A stretch of DNA of 26,137 bases from a virus, in IMG/VR virus record IMGVR_UViG_3300024326_000030, positions 1-26,137 of that record. One strand, written 5' to 3'. The position numbers and the translations under genes are program-made. The notes beneath the pieces were generated by a model. It searched no databases. It was not told where the DNA came from and worked only from the letters and a program-made list of their open reading frames with translations. Shown here piece after piece: positions 7,113-17,400 of this stretch (within the stretch, counting starts at the first letter, position 1; every line of letters begins with the position of its first letter).

Positions 7113-7709
7113 ATGGCTACCCTTACCACCAAACTTGACGCTGTTAACACCATGCTCGGTTACGTTACCGAAGCACCTGTAAACTCTATTGCTAACACTA
7201 CTGCTTTGCCGCCATCTGCTGCACTGGCTAAGGGTGTTATTGACGAAGTGTCACGTGAGGTTCAACAAGATGGGTGGCACTTTAACACAGCCCAAGACTA
7301 CAAGTTGGAAGCCAACGCCTCCAATAAGTTTGTGTTACCTGACAACGTCCTACAAGTGGACACAGTTGACACCACCTATGATGTAGTCCAACGAGGCACC
7401 ACATTGTTCGACCGTAAGAACTACACTGATGTATTCACTGAAGACGAGCTTAAGGTTAACATAACATTTTTACTTGAATACGAAGAGCTACCAGAACAGG
7501 CTCGACGTTACATCGCCCTCAAAGCATCCCGGATGTTTGCTAACAGACTTGTTGGCTCCCGTGAGATTGAGGCACTTATTTACCGTGATGAGATTCGCGC
7601 CAAGGCAGCTATGGAAGAAGCTGAAGGTAACAACTCTGATCGAACAATCTTTGACAACTACGACACTGCTACACGTATCGGCATCAACCGCCGCATTGAC
7701 CTTGCTTAA
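7113..7709 (+). CDS. tail tubular protein A, T7 gp11-like
   Basis: 198 residues, nearly the length of T7 gp11 (196). The N-terminus (LDAVNTMLGYVTEAPVNS), the EVQQDGWHFN motif at 49-58 and the C-terminal EIRAKAAMEEAEGNNSDRT are typical of the family. In T7 this protein forms the adaptor ring beneath the portal, to which the nozzle and fibres attach. It starts just after the capsid terminator and is followed after 3 bases by the nozzle gene. No Shine-Dalgarno is seen; the leader is cttttttccaattact. Confidence 0.93.
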   Translation: MATLTTKLDAVNTMLGYVTEAPVNSIANTTALPPSAALAKGVIDEVSREVQQDGWHFNTAQDYKLEANASNKFVLPDNVLQVDTVDTTYDVVQRGTTLFDRKNYTDVFTEDELKVNITFLLEYEELPEQARRYIALKASRMFANRLVGSREIEALIYRDEIRAKAAMEEAEGNNSDRTIFDNYDTATRIGINRRIDLA

Positions 7710-7712
7710 ACG

Positions 7713-10442
7713 ATGGCTAACATAACAACTACCGTTCCTAACCTCATCCAAGGGGTCAGCCAACAGTCACCCCAGGTGCGCCTAGCTGGTCAATGTGAGG
7801 AACAGATCAACGGTCTTTCCACAGTCACCAAAGGACTCACTAAGCGTCCTCCGGCACGGCTCATAGACAACCTAGGGGCTGTAGCTCTTGAGGGTGACTT
7901 CCTGCACTTCATCAACCGGAGTGAGACTGAAAGGTATGTTGTTACTGTTGAGCATCGGACCACGGGTGATGGCTCAGGTGTTATCCGGGTGTTTAACCTA
8001 GAGACAGTAGACGAAGCCTCTGTTGAAGGGAACACTGGTGGTTACCAAGTCAGTGGTGATTATCTTAAACTAGCAACAGCTAACAAGTCCCACGAGCAAC
8101 TCAAAGCTCTTACCATAGGTGACAGCACGTTCCTTCTTAACACTGATGTTACTGTCGCTAAGACAGACGAGAAGTCCGAGGTGCTTGATTCGTCCCGTGC
8201 CTTAGTGTTTGTTAAACAAGGAGACTTCGGTAAGAAGTATGGTCTTAAGTTCCGTAACAAAGGAACCTTTAGTGGCGGTGGTGCAACCTTTACTGTTACT
8301 TGGTCAGAGGAAAGGACGGGACTAACTAATAATAAATACATCTATCAAATCAACACTATTAGTGTTAATGACGGAGGGTCTGGTTACACAGCCGAAGATG
8401 AGCCGACGATTGAGTTTCCGACAGGAGTAGAATGGCAGATCCGTCCTGAGTTCAATATTACAGTAGCCGCCGGTGTTGTAACAGGAGTAACACTTCTTCA
8501 TAAAGGATTAACAACAGTATACGACTCTTCACAAAGCTTTGCCTCATCAATCCCTGCGTCCCCTGCTTTTGATGAAGGAAGCATTGTTACGGCCCTAAGC
8601 GGAGGACAGAATAAAGAAGAGGTAGCGGACGCAACCAACATCGCATCCCAGTTAAGTCTCGTATTAACAAATACAGCTACAGATCCTCACCTAGCTACCG
8701 GAACTCCTTCTCCGAAAATAGCCGCCGCTTACACCTCAAAGGACAAAGACGGCTCTATCATCATCAACCGCAACGACGGCCAAGACTTCTTCCTTGAAGC
8801 ATTCGATGGTCTTGCTGGTTCCGGCCTAGGACTCGTCCACAAAGAAGTCGATGCCCTTTCGGATCTACCTGTGCGTGGACCTGATGGTTTCCGGGTTGCT
8901 GTGCGTGGCTCTGCTGACGCTAACGAGGACGACTACTATCTCCGCTTTGAGACTAACGACGGTCAATCCTTTGGTGAAGGAGGCTGGGTAGAAGACGTAG
9001 GACCAGACCTCGACATCGCTCTCGACCCTGACACCCTTCCCCTTCAGCTTGTTAACACCGGGGTAAACACCTTTACAGTTAACACTACCGGATGGGCCAA
9101 GCGTAAGTCTGGTGACGACGAGACCAACCCATTTCCATCCTTTGTCGGCAAGAAGCTTAACAACTTTGTCTTCTTTAAGAACCGCCTAGGATTCATCTAT
9201 GAGGACTCTGTGGTGCTTTCGGAAGCCGGAGAACTCTTTAACTTCTTTAGGACCACCGTAAGGACTCTGTTGGATACCGCTCCGATTGATGTTACATCTG
9301 CAACCGCTAACGTAACAAACCTTCGAAGCAGTGTAGCCTTCCAAGAGAACCTGTTGTTATTTGCCGACCGGGGACAGTTTGTTCTTAAGGGTGATCCCTT
9401 GACCAACGAAACAATCACTCTTGAGGCTGTCACCAACTATGATGTTAACACATCCGAAGATCCCCTTGCTGTTGGCTCTTATGTCTACTTCCCATTTAAG
9501 CGTGGTAATTTCCTCGGTATGCAAGAGTATTCTCTCAATGCCACCACGGACGTTTACGACTCGGATGATATTACCACACAAGTTCCAGGATACATCACCA
9601 ACGGTAACATCCTTGTAACATCAGGGTCCACATCCACTGACCTCATTGCTCTTAGCTCAGGAGGCGACACCATCTACGTCTACAAGTATTTCTTTAACGG
9701 ACGAGAGAAGGTTGTTAGCTCATGGAGCAAGTTCAAGATGCCCTTCAATGTTCTCAGCCTAGAGTTCATCAATAGCTCCCTGTTTGTTGTTGGTGACAAA
9801 GATGGCGACACCCTGTTGACTGAGATGAAGTGTGAAGAGCTACGGCTTGAGGATGACACCCTTGACGGCTTTACGATCCACCTCGACATGCTCAAGAAGA
9901 AGACGTTCAGTGGAAGCCCAACAACCACACCTACGGACACCTTGATCGACCTTGGGTTCACTCCCGGTCCTGATGATGTTGTTGAGGTGTATGACAGCCA
10001 CGGCAACCGAGTAGTTGTTAACTTTGTCAACGTCAACCAAGCCAGCATCCAGTCCTACAACCGGACGTGCTTCAGCGGTCTTCGATACAACCTAGAATAC
10101 ACCTTCAGTGAGCCAGTGTTCAAGCAAGGTAACCCACCAGTGTCCTCGGGTCTTGCCCGTATGATACTTAGGAACGGCACCTTGTTCTTTACGGACGCCT
10201 TGGATTTCCAAGTTGAGGTAACACCAGTTGCTAGGGACAAGCGTATCTTTACCTACAGTCCTAACGTCATTAACATCACCTCGACGGACACCCTTCTTTC
10301 ACAAGATGGTAAGTTGCGATTCTCGATCTTTACACAAGCCAAGGATTCGCTTATTAAGATTGTTAACTCAAGTGCATTTGCATCTAACTTCCAAGCCTGT
10401 GAATTCGAAGCCAACGTCCATACCCGTTCAACTAGAATATAA
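7713..10442 (+). CDS. tail tubular protein B (nozzle), T7 gp12-like
   Basis: 909 residues, longer than T7 gp12 (794). The N-terminus has the family signature NLIQGVSQQSPQVRLAGQ followed by CEEQINGL and KRPPARLI. A later segment with LNNFVFFKNRLGFIYEDSVV and LSEAGELFNFF is also diagnostic, as is the ending AFASNFQACEFEANVHTRS. The protein forms the six-fold nozzle at the tail tip. The extra length lies mainly in residues about 140-300, where Gly-rich inserts (VNDGGSGYTAEDEPTIEF) suggest an added domain. The end overlaps the likely start of the gp13-like gene. Confidence 0.95.
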   Translation: MANITTTVPNLIQGVSQQSPQVRLAGQCEEQINGLSTVTKGLTKRPPARLIDNLGAVALEGDFLHFINRSETERYVVTVEHRTTGDGSGVIRVFNLETVDEASVEGNTGGYQVSGDYLKLATANKSHEQLKALTIGDSTFLLNTDVTVAKTDEKSEVLDSSRALVFVKQGDFGKKYGLKFRNKGTFSGGGATFTVTWSEERTGLTNNKYIYQINTISVNDGGSGYTAEDEPTIEFPTGVEWQIRPEFNITVAAGVVTGVTLLHKGLTTVYDSSQSFASSIPASPAFDEGSIVTALSGGQNKEEVADATNIASQLSLVLTNTATDPHLATGTPSPKIAAAYTSKDKDGSIIINRNDGQDFFLEAFDGLAGSGLGLVHKEVDALSDLPVRGPDGFRVAVRGSADANEDDYYLRFETNDGQSFGEGGWVEDVGPDLDIALDPDTLPLQLVNTGVNTFTVNTTGWAKRKSGDDETNPFPSFVGKKLNNFVFFKNRLGFIYEDSVVLSEAGELFNFFRTTVRTLLDTAPIDVTSATANVTNLRSSVAFQENLLLFADRGQFVLKGDPLTNETITLEAVTNYDVNTSEDPLAVGSYVYFPFKRGNFLGMQEYSLNATTDVYDSDDITTQVPGYITNGNILVTSGSTSTDLIALSSGGDTIYVYKYFFNGREKVVSSWSKFKMPFNVLSLEFINSSLFVVGDKDGDTLLTEMKCEELRLEDDTLDGFTIHLDMLKKKTFSGSPTTTPTDTLIDLGFTPGPDDVVEVYDSHGNRVVVNFVNVNQASIQSYNRTCFSGLRYNLEYTFSEPVFKQGNPPVSSGLARMILRNGTLFFTDALDFQVEVTPVARDKRIFTYSPNVINITSTDTLLSQDGKLRFSIFTQAKDSLIKIVNSSAFASNFQACEFEANVHTRSTRI

Positions 10443-10905
10443 TAACGTCTACCTTAGGTCAGCCCGTAAATCCGACTGTGAAGAGGTAGGCATCAACATG
10501 CGCCACATCGACAAGCTTGAATGTTTGTTAACCAGTGGGTCCACCCCAACACAAGCCCTAACCTTAGGGTTAAAGCAAGACTACCACACGTGGACCATAT
10601 GCGCCAAAGACGACCACGCTCCCTTAGCTTGCTTTGGGATCGGTGAGCTTATCAAGGATAACACCAACTACATCTGGTTGTTATCAACCGATAGGCTGCT
10701 TCAAGTTGCCGGATTTGAGTTTGCTAAAGCTAGTAAAGCTTGGCTTTCCTTTATTGTTAACCACTACAAACTACCATGTGTCAACCACGTCCACGTCCAA
10801 AACACCACAGCTATTCGATGGCTTAAGTGGTGTGGTGCTGAGTTCTCCGATGACGACTCCACCGACTTCCTTTCATTCCAAATCAATCCCTCTTTATCTA
10901 AATAA
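10420..10905 (+). CDS. gp13-like internal-core assembly protein with GNAT-like fold, no canonical start
   Basis: The region translates as PVQLEYNNVYLRSARKSDCE, then IWLLSTDRLLQVAGFEFAKA and NHVHVQNTTAIRWLKWCGAE. This resembles the T7 gp13 family, which looks like an acetyltransferase (GNAT) and is needed for internal-core assembly. The N-terminal strand NNVYLRSARKSD belongs to the fold, but the first in-frame ATG is at 10498, after it. No ATG, GTG or TTG stands between the upstream gene's end and that point. An ATA at 10420 would give a natural start (MPVQLEYNNVYLR) overlapping the nozzle gene by 23 bases, and is used here. The alternatives are a +1 shift at the nozzle terminus, an ATG-to-ATA change or sequencing error. 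A TTG-started extension to 10228 is a shadow of the nozzle gene. Confidence 0.7.
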   Translation: MPVQLEYNNVYLRSARKSDCEEVGINMRHIDKLECLLTSGSTPTQALTLGLKQDYHTWTICAKDDHAPLACFGIGELIKDNTNYIWLLSTDRLLQVAGFEFAKASKAWLSFIVNHYKLPCVNHVHVQNTTAIRWLKWCGAEFSDDDSTDFLSFQINPSLSK

Positions 10906-10910
10906 CAATT

Positions 10911-11420
10911 ATGTGTAATCCTATCGTTATGGCTGTAGCTAGTGCTGCATCTTCCTATGCTGGGCAACGGGCTGCGGCAAACGCCCAAGAACAAGCTCAA
11001 GCACAAGCCTCTGCTGCTGAACAAGTTAGAGCGCAACGTGCTAATACAGCGGTAAGACTAAGAGAGGCGCAGGAAAACACAGCCCGGTCACAGCGCACCG
11101 AAGCCGCGCAAGTTCAGACAATGGAGGCAAAATCACGTGCGCGTCTAATTGCTCTTACGGAGTCAGGTATTGCTGGCATGTCCTTAGAGAGGTTGACCGA
11201 TTCGTTAACAGCGAAACAAGCAAGATACGCGTTCTCTGAGAAACAACAGCAGAAGATGCAAGCACAGCAGACTGGATTAGAGTTAGAGGAAGGAGCCATA
11301 CGCTCACGAATGAACCAGCTTAGAATCAACCAGCCAATCAAACAAGCCAGCCTATTGGAAGCAGGGTTACAAGGCATGCAAACCGGAATGCAAACCGCTC
11401 AGGTGTTTCCAGCTAAATAA
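10911..11420 (+). CDS. internal virion protein B, T7 gp14-like
   Basis: 169 residues (T7 gp14 is 196). The N-terminus begins MCNPIVMAVASAASSYAGQR, hydrophobic and Ala-rich. A long Ala/Gln/Arg helix (QEQAQAQASAAEQVRAQRAN) follows, and the C-terminus is amphipathic (LLEAGLQGMQTGMQTAQVF). This is the usual composition of the gp14 family, the first ejected core protein, which forms a channel in the host outer membrane. The gene lies in T7 order just before the gp15- and gp16-like genes. The leader ctaaataacaatt has no Shine-Dalgarno. Confidence 0.85.
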   Translation: MCNPIVMAVASAASSYAGQRAAANAQEQAQAQASAAEQVRAQRANTAVRLREAQENTARSQRTEAAQVQTMEAKSRARLIALTESGIAGMSLERLTDSLTAKQARYAFSEKQQQKMQAQQTGLELEEGAIRSRMNQLRINQPIKQASLLEAGLQGMQTGMQTAQVFPAK

Positions 11421-11429
11421 CAATTTTAA

Positions 11430-14400
11430 ATGACAACAGAAGATCTTAAAAAAGCACTCTCTCAGGACACACGGGAGAAAGTTGATGTTAATCTTGGTCA
11501 AGTCTCACTGCGATCAACAATCAGCCGTGGCGGTCAATACAACGTAGTAACACAAGAAACCCCCAAGGAGAACTCGTTTACTCAATTATCGAAAGCGTTA
11601 AATCAGTTTCCTCAACTTGCTGGTCAATTTAAAAACATTCAACAACAAGCAGGGATCGAGAAAGTCCAAGGGATGTCCCCTATGGAGATTAAAGAGGAGC
11701 TACAGAAACGAGCCGAAGGCGGCGACGAATCAGCAAAAAGTTTTATCTATGACTTGTTCCAAAAAGAGGCCGTTGATGAAGAACTGTATCGTCAGGTGTT
11801 AAAGACGGAGGTCATTCCAAAGTTACAGACCTTAGAGGCTGAGTTATCAAACGCATCCCCATCAGAGATGAACCAAATCTTAAACTCTGAAGACCCAATC
11901 TCAGAGCTTGAGAAGCGTTACAACGATGTGATACCGGGTGAAGTAGATGCAATGGTCGCTAATTCATCTCACCAAAAAGCGTTACACAATGAGATGTTAC
12001 GTAGGATTCCGGGACTCGCTGGTAAAACCCATGCTACCTTAATTGATAACAGACGAAAATTTATTAACTCTGCATCACAAGAGAACATCCTTATGGACGA
12101 CTCCAGTGAGTGGACTAACACACCTTTAGATGATTCTTTTGGCGCGGTAGACCTCAACAATGAGGACATTCCACCTCTTCCAGGGGATGACGTGACTTAT
12201 AACGAAGGTGCTGGCGGGTCAGTGCTACCTTCGAGCGACCCGTTTAATACGGAACCTAAAGATCCTGTGGTCAACCAAGAGAAACCTAAGTTACCTAGGG
12301 TTGCTCCTGCTGGTCCTCTGGTGTTACCAGCCACGCTTGATACGTTCCTAAAAGAACCCGGCAGTGAACTAAACTCTCTTGAACAATTCATGCGAGGAGA
12401 AGCAGACTACGTGAGTGTCTCAGCGAACCCAGCGCAACAAGGTGACGAAAGTATTTTAACAGAGTTTTCCTTTGTCGATAAGAACGGAACTACAAACAAC
12501 TTAGAGAACGTCCCGATTAAGGTAGAGGCAACGACTAACGCAGGGAAGACCTCGCCGAAAGGTTTTTTTGGAATAGTTACCGAGGGCATATCCGAAGCGG
12601 TTAAAGGTGCTAAGTATATCCAAGAAGGAACAGCACCCGAAACTGTCGTAGACAAAAAGCCGGTAAAGTTAACCGCAAGCCAAGAAGTTGAATTAGATGT
12701 TAATACATTAAAACAAGAGAGAGAAGCAAAAGCTTACACACACGCTTTTTCTAACGATAACAAATACCGAAGAGGAGTCGCGGATATACAAGCGGGTAAG
12801 AATCTAGATGACCCTCAAAAGTGGCGCGAAAAAGTTGAAAACTCATCCCTTCAATTTCTACAAGCAAACATTCAAGAAAATCTAAATGTCACTGACACCT
12901 ATCTTGAGCAAGTTAAAAACGGCGAGCTAACTCTCGACGGTAAGAAATACTCTAACCTATACATATCACGTCTACAACGGATGGTTGATGCCGAAGAGAA
13001 GCGTCAGGAGACAACCGATGACTCGTTTGGATCAGAACTGGCCTTGGCTGAACAAATGAAGATTTCGCAAATATTGATTGATGCCAAGAAAATGACGGCT
13101 GATCAAGTCCAAGAAGAGTTAGCTTCTTCTGTTATTAGGGCTGAAACCCTGTTTAATAATAAACAAATCGGAAAATCTGAGCGTGACGATCTAATTGCTG
13201 ATGCAAATAACAAACGAGAATTGATAGGACAATTTGGAATAACTGACGACGTTGACTTCTACGCCTTGATACCCAACCGAGAAACCATCCTTCAGAATCT
13301 AGGTAAAACAGACTTAAGTAGAAAATATCAAAGCTCGGATTCTTTAGTTGAAGCTTGGGAATCTCTGGGAAAAGACGTATCAGGCTTGAAAGTTACACAA
13401 GAAGACGACTGGCAAGGAAAAGCCAAAGACACTTGGAATACAATCCTGTATGATGCACCGCAAAAGACATGGTTAAAAGCCAGTGAAAAAGCTGCTCGTG
13501 ACATTATGAAGGAATACGAGCAGCGTGGAATTAAAGACCCACGTCTATTTAATGTTACTACCGAAGACGGCCGTGAGTTAACAATTCGTGAGCTATACCG
13601 GGAAAGATTAGAAACCTATTTTAAAGAAGAAGCTGATAAAACTTCTGATAATGCGCTTGAGGAAATAAGAAAACGCGCTGAAAAATTTAGGGGTGAGGCT
13701 TCGGCAGCGAGTTTAGAATCTAAAGCAGGTATTACCATACTTGATGATCCTAAGACAGTTCAATTAAAACTTGCCGCATCTTTAGAAGAGAGGGAGCAGA
13801 AGACGGACTTTTTAAATGAATCTGGAAGAGTGACACCAACTTACGACGATGAAACATTGGAACAAGCTATTGAGAGATTTAACAACACAGCAGCGGACGA
13901 TGAAGCGTTGGCTCTAATGAAAAAACAGAACAGCTATGACAGCATTCAAAAAGCTCAGGAAACGGTTTACCGTAAAACCACAGCACCTCAGTATTATATC
14001 GGACAGGCATATAAAGCGGCTGTATTTAATAGAGATAAGAACTTTCGCAAACGCGATGAACACAATGCTTCCGTAGTAGCTCGCAATAAAAACATCGGAC
14101 TGCCCATGTCGTTGCATCGAGAAGGAGCATCAATAAGGTATGGCGGCTTTACCGCAGGGGCTTATAGTGCTTCTAAATCCATCCCCGCTTACAGTCTCAA
14201 TTTAAACCCAGAAGGAATCTCATCTGACGGAAAAAGTAAATTACCTCCGCTTTATTCGCGCAAAGAGACACCTAAGACTCACATCTATAGTTACTACGCG
14301 GCAAGAGCCGGAGCTTATAACGACTTTGATGACTTAGATGCGTTGTTTAAAATGTATTTCAAAGATGGAACGGAAGAACAAAAGATACAATTTAGAACTG

Positions 14401-14465
14401 ACCAAGTAGAACTAGCTCGTAAGATTGGCTTCGGACTGCCAGCTAAAGAGACCACTAATCAATAA
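11430..14465 (+). CDS. internal virion protein C, T7 gp15-like
   Basis: 1011 residues, larger than T7 gp15 (747). The N-terminus LGQVSLRSTISRGGQYNVV (residues 22-40), followed by SFTQLSKALNQFPQLAGQ, is typical of gp15-like proteins in marine T7-like phages. Much of the rest is predicted helical and charged, with an acidic, Pro-rich linker at about residues 225-310 (DEDIPPLPGDDV-like sequences). In T7 this protein builds the middle of the internal core and the periplasmic ejection tunnel. It starts 9 bases after the gp14-like gene with leader taacaattttaa. No catalytic motif was recognised in the enlarged C-terminal half. Confidence 0.82.
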   Translation: MTTEDLKKALSQDTREKVDVNLGQVSLRSTISRGGQYNVVTQETPKENSFTQLSKALNQFPQLAGQFKNIQQQAGIEKVQGMSPMEIKEELQKRAEGGDESAKSFIYDLFQKEAVDEELYRQVLKTEVIPKLQTLEAELSNASPSEMNQILNSEDPISELEKRYNDVIPGEVDAMVANSSHQKALHNEMLRRIPGLAGKTHATLIDNRRKFINSASQENILMDDSSEWTNTPLDDSFGAVDLNNEDIPPLPGDDVTYNEGAGGSVLPSSDPFNTEPKDPVVNQEKPKLPRVAPAGPLVLPATLDTFLKEPGSELNSLEQFMRGEADYVSVSANPAQQGDESILTEFSFVDKNGTTNNLENVPIKVEATTNAGKTSPKGFFGIVTEGISEAVKGAKYIQEGTAPETVVDKKPVKLTASQEVELDVNTLKQEREAKAYTHAFSNDNKYRRGVADIQAGKNLDDPQKWREKVENSSLQFLQANIQENLNVTDTYLEQVKNGELTLDGKKYSNLYISRLQRMVDAEEKRQETTDDSFGSELALAEQMKISQILIDAKKMTADQVQEELASSVIRAETLFNNKQIGKSERDDLIADANNKRELIGQFGITDDVDFYALIPNRETILQNLGKTDLSRKYQSSDSLVEAWESLGKDVSGLKVTQEDDWQGKAKDTWNTILYDAPQKTWLKASEKAARDIMKEYEQRGIKDPRLFNVTTEDGRELTIRELYRERLETYFKEEADKTSDNALEEIRKRAEKFRGEASAASLESKAGITILDDPKTVQLKLAASLEEREQKTDFLNESGRVTPTYDDETLEQAIERFNNTAADDEALALMKKQNSYDSIQKAQETVYRKTTAPQYYIGQAYKAAVFNRDKNFRKRDEHNASVVARNKNIGLPMSLHREGASIRYGGFTAGAYSASKSIPAYSLNLNPEGISSDGKSKLPPLYSRKETPKTHIYSYYAARAGAYNDFDDLDALFKMYFKDGTEEQKIQFRTDQVELARKIGFGLPAKETTNQ

Positions 14466-14474
14466 TTTTACCAT

Positions 14475-17400
14475 ATGAACATATTTCCAAAGACGGTTAA
14501 TTCGTTTACTTCAATGTCCTCGCCCCAAATAACGGGGAGAGCTTCTCTTAGTGACCCAGACTACGAACACCTAGACATCCCGGACGATGAAGATGATGTT
14601 GGCGTGTTTGAAGACATAGGGACCGGGGTAGTGGCTGGGTTAGAAGGTTTCGGAAGATCTATGGTAGGGCTCGCTGATATGACCCTTGGTGGCATGTTTG
14701 ATATGGACGAAGAGTTCTACACCAAACGACATTTTGATAGACCTACTGGAATCGCCGGTGGACTCGCAGAAGGTATAACACAATTCGCCGCCGGTTTGAT
14801 TCCCGGAGGGTTTGCTGTTGGTTTGTTAAGTAAAGCGGGACGCGCTGCCACTGCCATTCGATTTGGTGAAAAGACCACTAAGACAATTAAAGGAATAACT
14901 ACTGGTGCGCTTGCTGATTTTGCGGCCTTTGACGGACATGAAGCGCGTTTAAGTGACCTGTTGGCTGAACACACTGATGTCCTTTCGGGAGTTACCGAAT
15001 ACTTAAAGTCAAACCAAGATGACTCTGAGTTTGAAGGACGAATGAAAAATGTTATTGAAGGCGGTGCTATTGGAGGAGCAGTAGGGTCACTGGTATGGAC
15101 TGGCGCGAAACTTATCAAAGCCATGAAAACCTTTGATGGTTCAAAAAAGTCGGTTGATAAGTTAAATCAAGCAAGAGATGATCACAATGCGAGTCTCAGG
15201 AAAAACGCCGGGGAGACGGAAGAAGGTCAAAAACTTGCCGATGAAGTCACTGAAGAACAACAGAATCTTGACCCAAATAACCTAATTCCAGGAGCGAAGA
15301 CTGAGGGTAAAGAAGGGACAACCGAGTTGCCTGATGATTTTGAGAATGTTAGTGGAGAACAAGCAATATACGCAAGTGAACGTCTAACCGAAGCCATTCT
15401 AGGAGCTAACACTAAAGCCGAGATGGACGACATCTTTAAAAGCTTTACGCCCGACCTCGTTGCGAAAGATGCTGCAAGTAAAGAAAAACGAGCAGCAGAG
15501 ATGATTCAAATACTAGAAACCAGTGGGATGTCTGCTGAAGGTATTAAGAAAGCAATAAGAGGTGGGATATTAGATGACGACACGAAATTATTAGCAATGA
15601 AACAAGCGCGGGCGGGACAGCAGATTTCGATTATTGGAATGAGAACTGCCGTTGACCGTCTTACAACAATAGGCGCTAAACGTGAAAAAGAATTAGCAAA
15701 GTCTGCACCGGATCAATTAGAATTGCGTAAACTGACACTACTTGCTACAGCGGAACAACGGAGGTTAAAGTATTTCACAGCAACGCAAGCTGCTTACGGC
15801 ACTGAGTTCTCCAAAGGTTTACTAGACCGTAAAAATAAATTTGTTGTATCTTTGCAAGAAAGTTTAGGAATTAGATCATCTGATCAAAAACTTGATGAAA
15901 GATACACGCGTGAAATGGCTGATGTTATTGCGGATGACGATGACTTAGCGGACGCGATGGCTGAGATTAACATCCAAGATACGGACAAAGCAGCCGAAGA
16001 TTTACTGAGCGAAGCTGATGAGTTTATTGACCCGACTAAAGGACAGCCTACAAAAGATAAACAGAAAAGCATTAGCAAAAAGCGCTTAAAAGCCAAAGAA
16101 AGTCTTACACGTCGAAAGGAATCCCTTGAGAAACAACTTGAGCTTAAACGAAAAAGAGCAGCAGAGTTATCAGGAAAAGACCCGGACGAAATAAAAGGAG
16201 AAGCAAAAGCCCCTGAGATTGAGGAAGATGGGGATGCCTTTAAGTTAAAGGCCGAGATACGATCATTGGAAGAGAAAATAAGTTATCACGATCAAGCCTA
16301 CAGAGACGAGCAAGACATCATAACATTACGCGAAGAGGAATACTATGTGGATACTCTTAGTCCCAATGAATACAAAGCTAGAGTCACAGCTAAAGAGGCG
16401 GCTAAGAATCGCGCTGCCAAAGCTAAAGGAACCTCATCAACAACCGTCAAAAACCTTAAGAAGATTGTTAAATCCAAGGCCGACCGAAAGATAAAAATTG
16501 CCAAAGCAAAGGAGACCTTAGATTCCTTAAGAGCCGATCTATTACAGAAAGGCAAAACAACCAAAGGACAATTAGATCCCTCTACCTTTAAAGTTGACCC
16601 GGAGATGGATGACATCCTTGCTCGCATTGATTCAGCCAAAAAGATGATCCGAGAAGAGAACGACATCCAAAAGGTTATTGAAGATGTGCAAGCTCTTTCA
16701 AAATTAACAGATCAACAATTCACCGATCTAAGCAACGCACAAGCAGCGAGAAGAAAAGTCCTCAATACCACTCCTACCACGCGTCTTCAAGAACTACGGA
16801 GACAAAGAAGTGAATATGTTAACCGACGCAAAGACGCGATTAACGGAGCCGGTCGAGGATTCACTACAAAGAAAGCTTTTGATAACTGGTTAAAGACTCG
16901 TCCGGGGGACATGGAGAAAGGGTTTGATACCTTTATGAAGCGGATGATGTATGCTGCTGACGGAGAAAGCCCGTTAGATGCTTTTGTTAAAATTAACGAG
17001 ATGTCTCAGATGAGTGGGTTTGATAAGTTCACTAACTTTGGTGTTCGTTTATTTCAGCGTAACCTTCTGTCTGGACCAGCAACTACCACACTAAACGTGT
17101 CTATGCCTCTTGCGGTTCGCTTATTAACAAAAATGGAACGCATTGTCGGTGCTGGCGTTGGCGCTATTAAGGGTGATGAAGCCCAACAACAAGTCTTTAA
17201 AGAAGCTTTGAAATTCCACCAACAAGCTGAAGACTTTAAAATGGTAATCAAAGCTGGAGCTAAAGGCACTAGAACCAAGTCCGATGTGGTCACAGGCGCT
17301 AACTCCCCGTTCACAGACGCTTCAAGTAAACCAAACATCGACGCATTTGACCCTGAGCTTTACGGGGTGAATAAGGACAGCACCTTTGGTAAAGCAATGG

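Noticed and set aside
9680-10048. 122-residue minus-strand ORF within the nozzle gene
   Set aside because: Lies fully within a recognised gene and has Ser/Arg-rich shadow composition.
10228-10419. TTG-started extension of the gp13-like gene
   Set aside because: Overlaps the conserved C-terminus of the nozzle protein and gives Ser/Thr/Leu-rich shadow sequence.
14717-15124. 135-residue minus-strand ORF within the gp16-like gene
   Set aside because: Antisense to a well-supported core gene with no start signal or recognisable domain; Ser/Pro/Ala-rich shadow composition.
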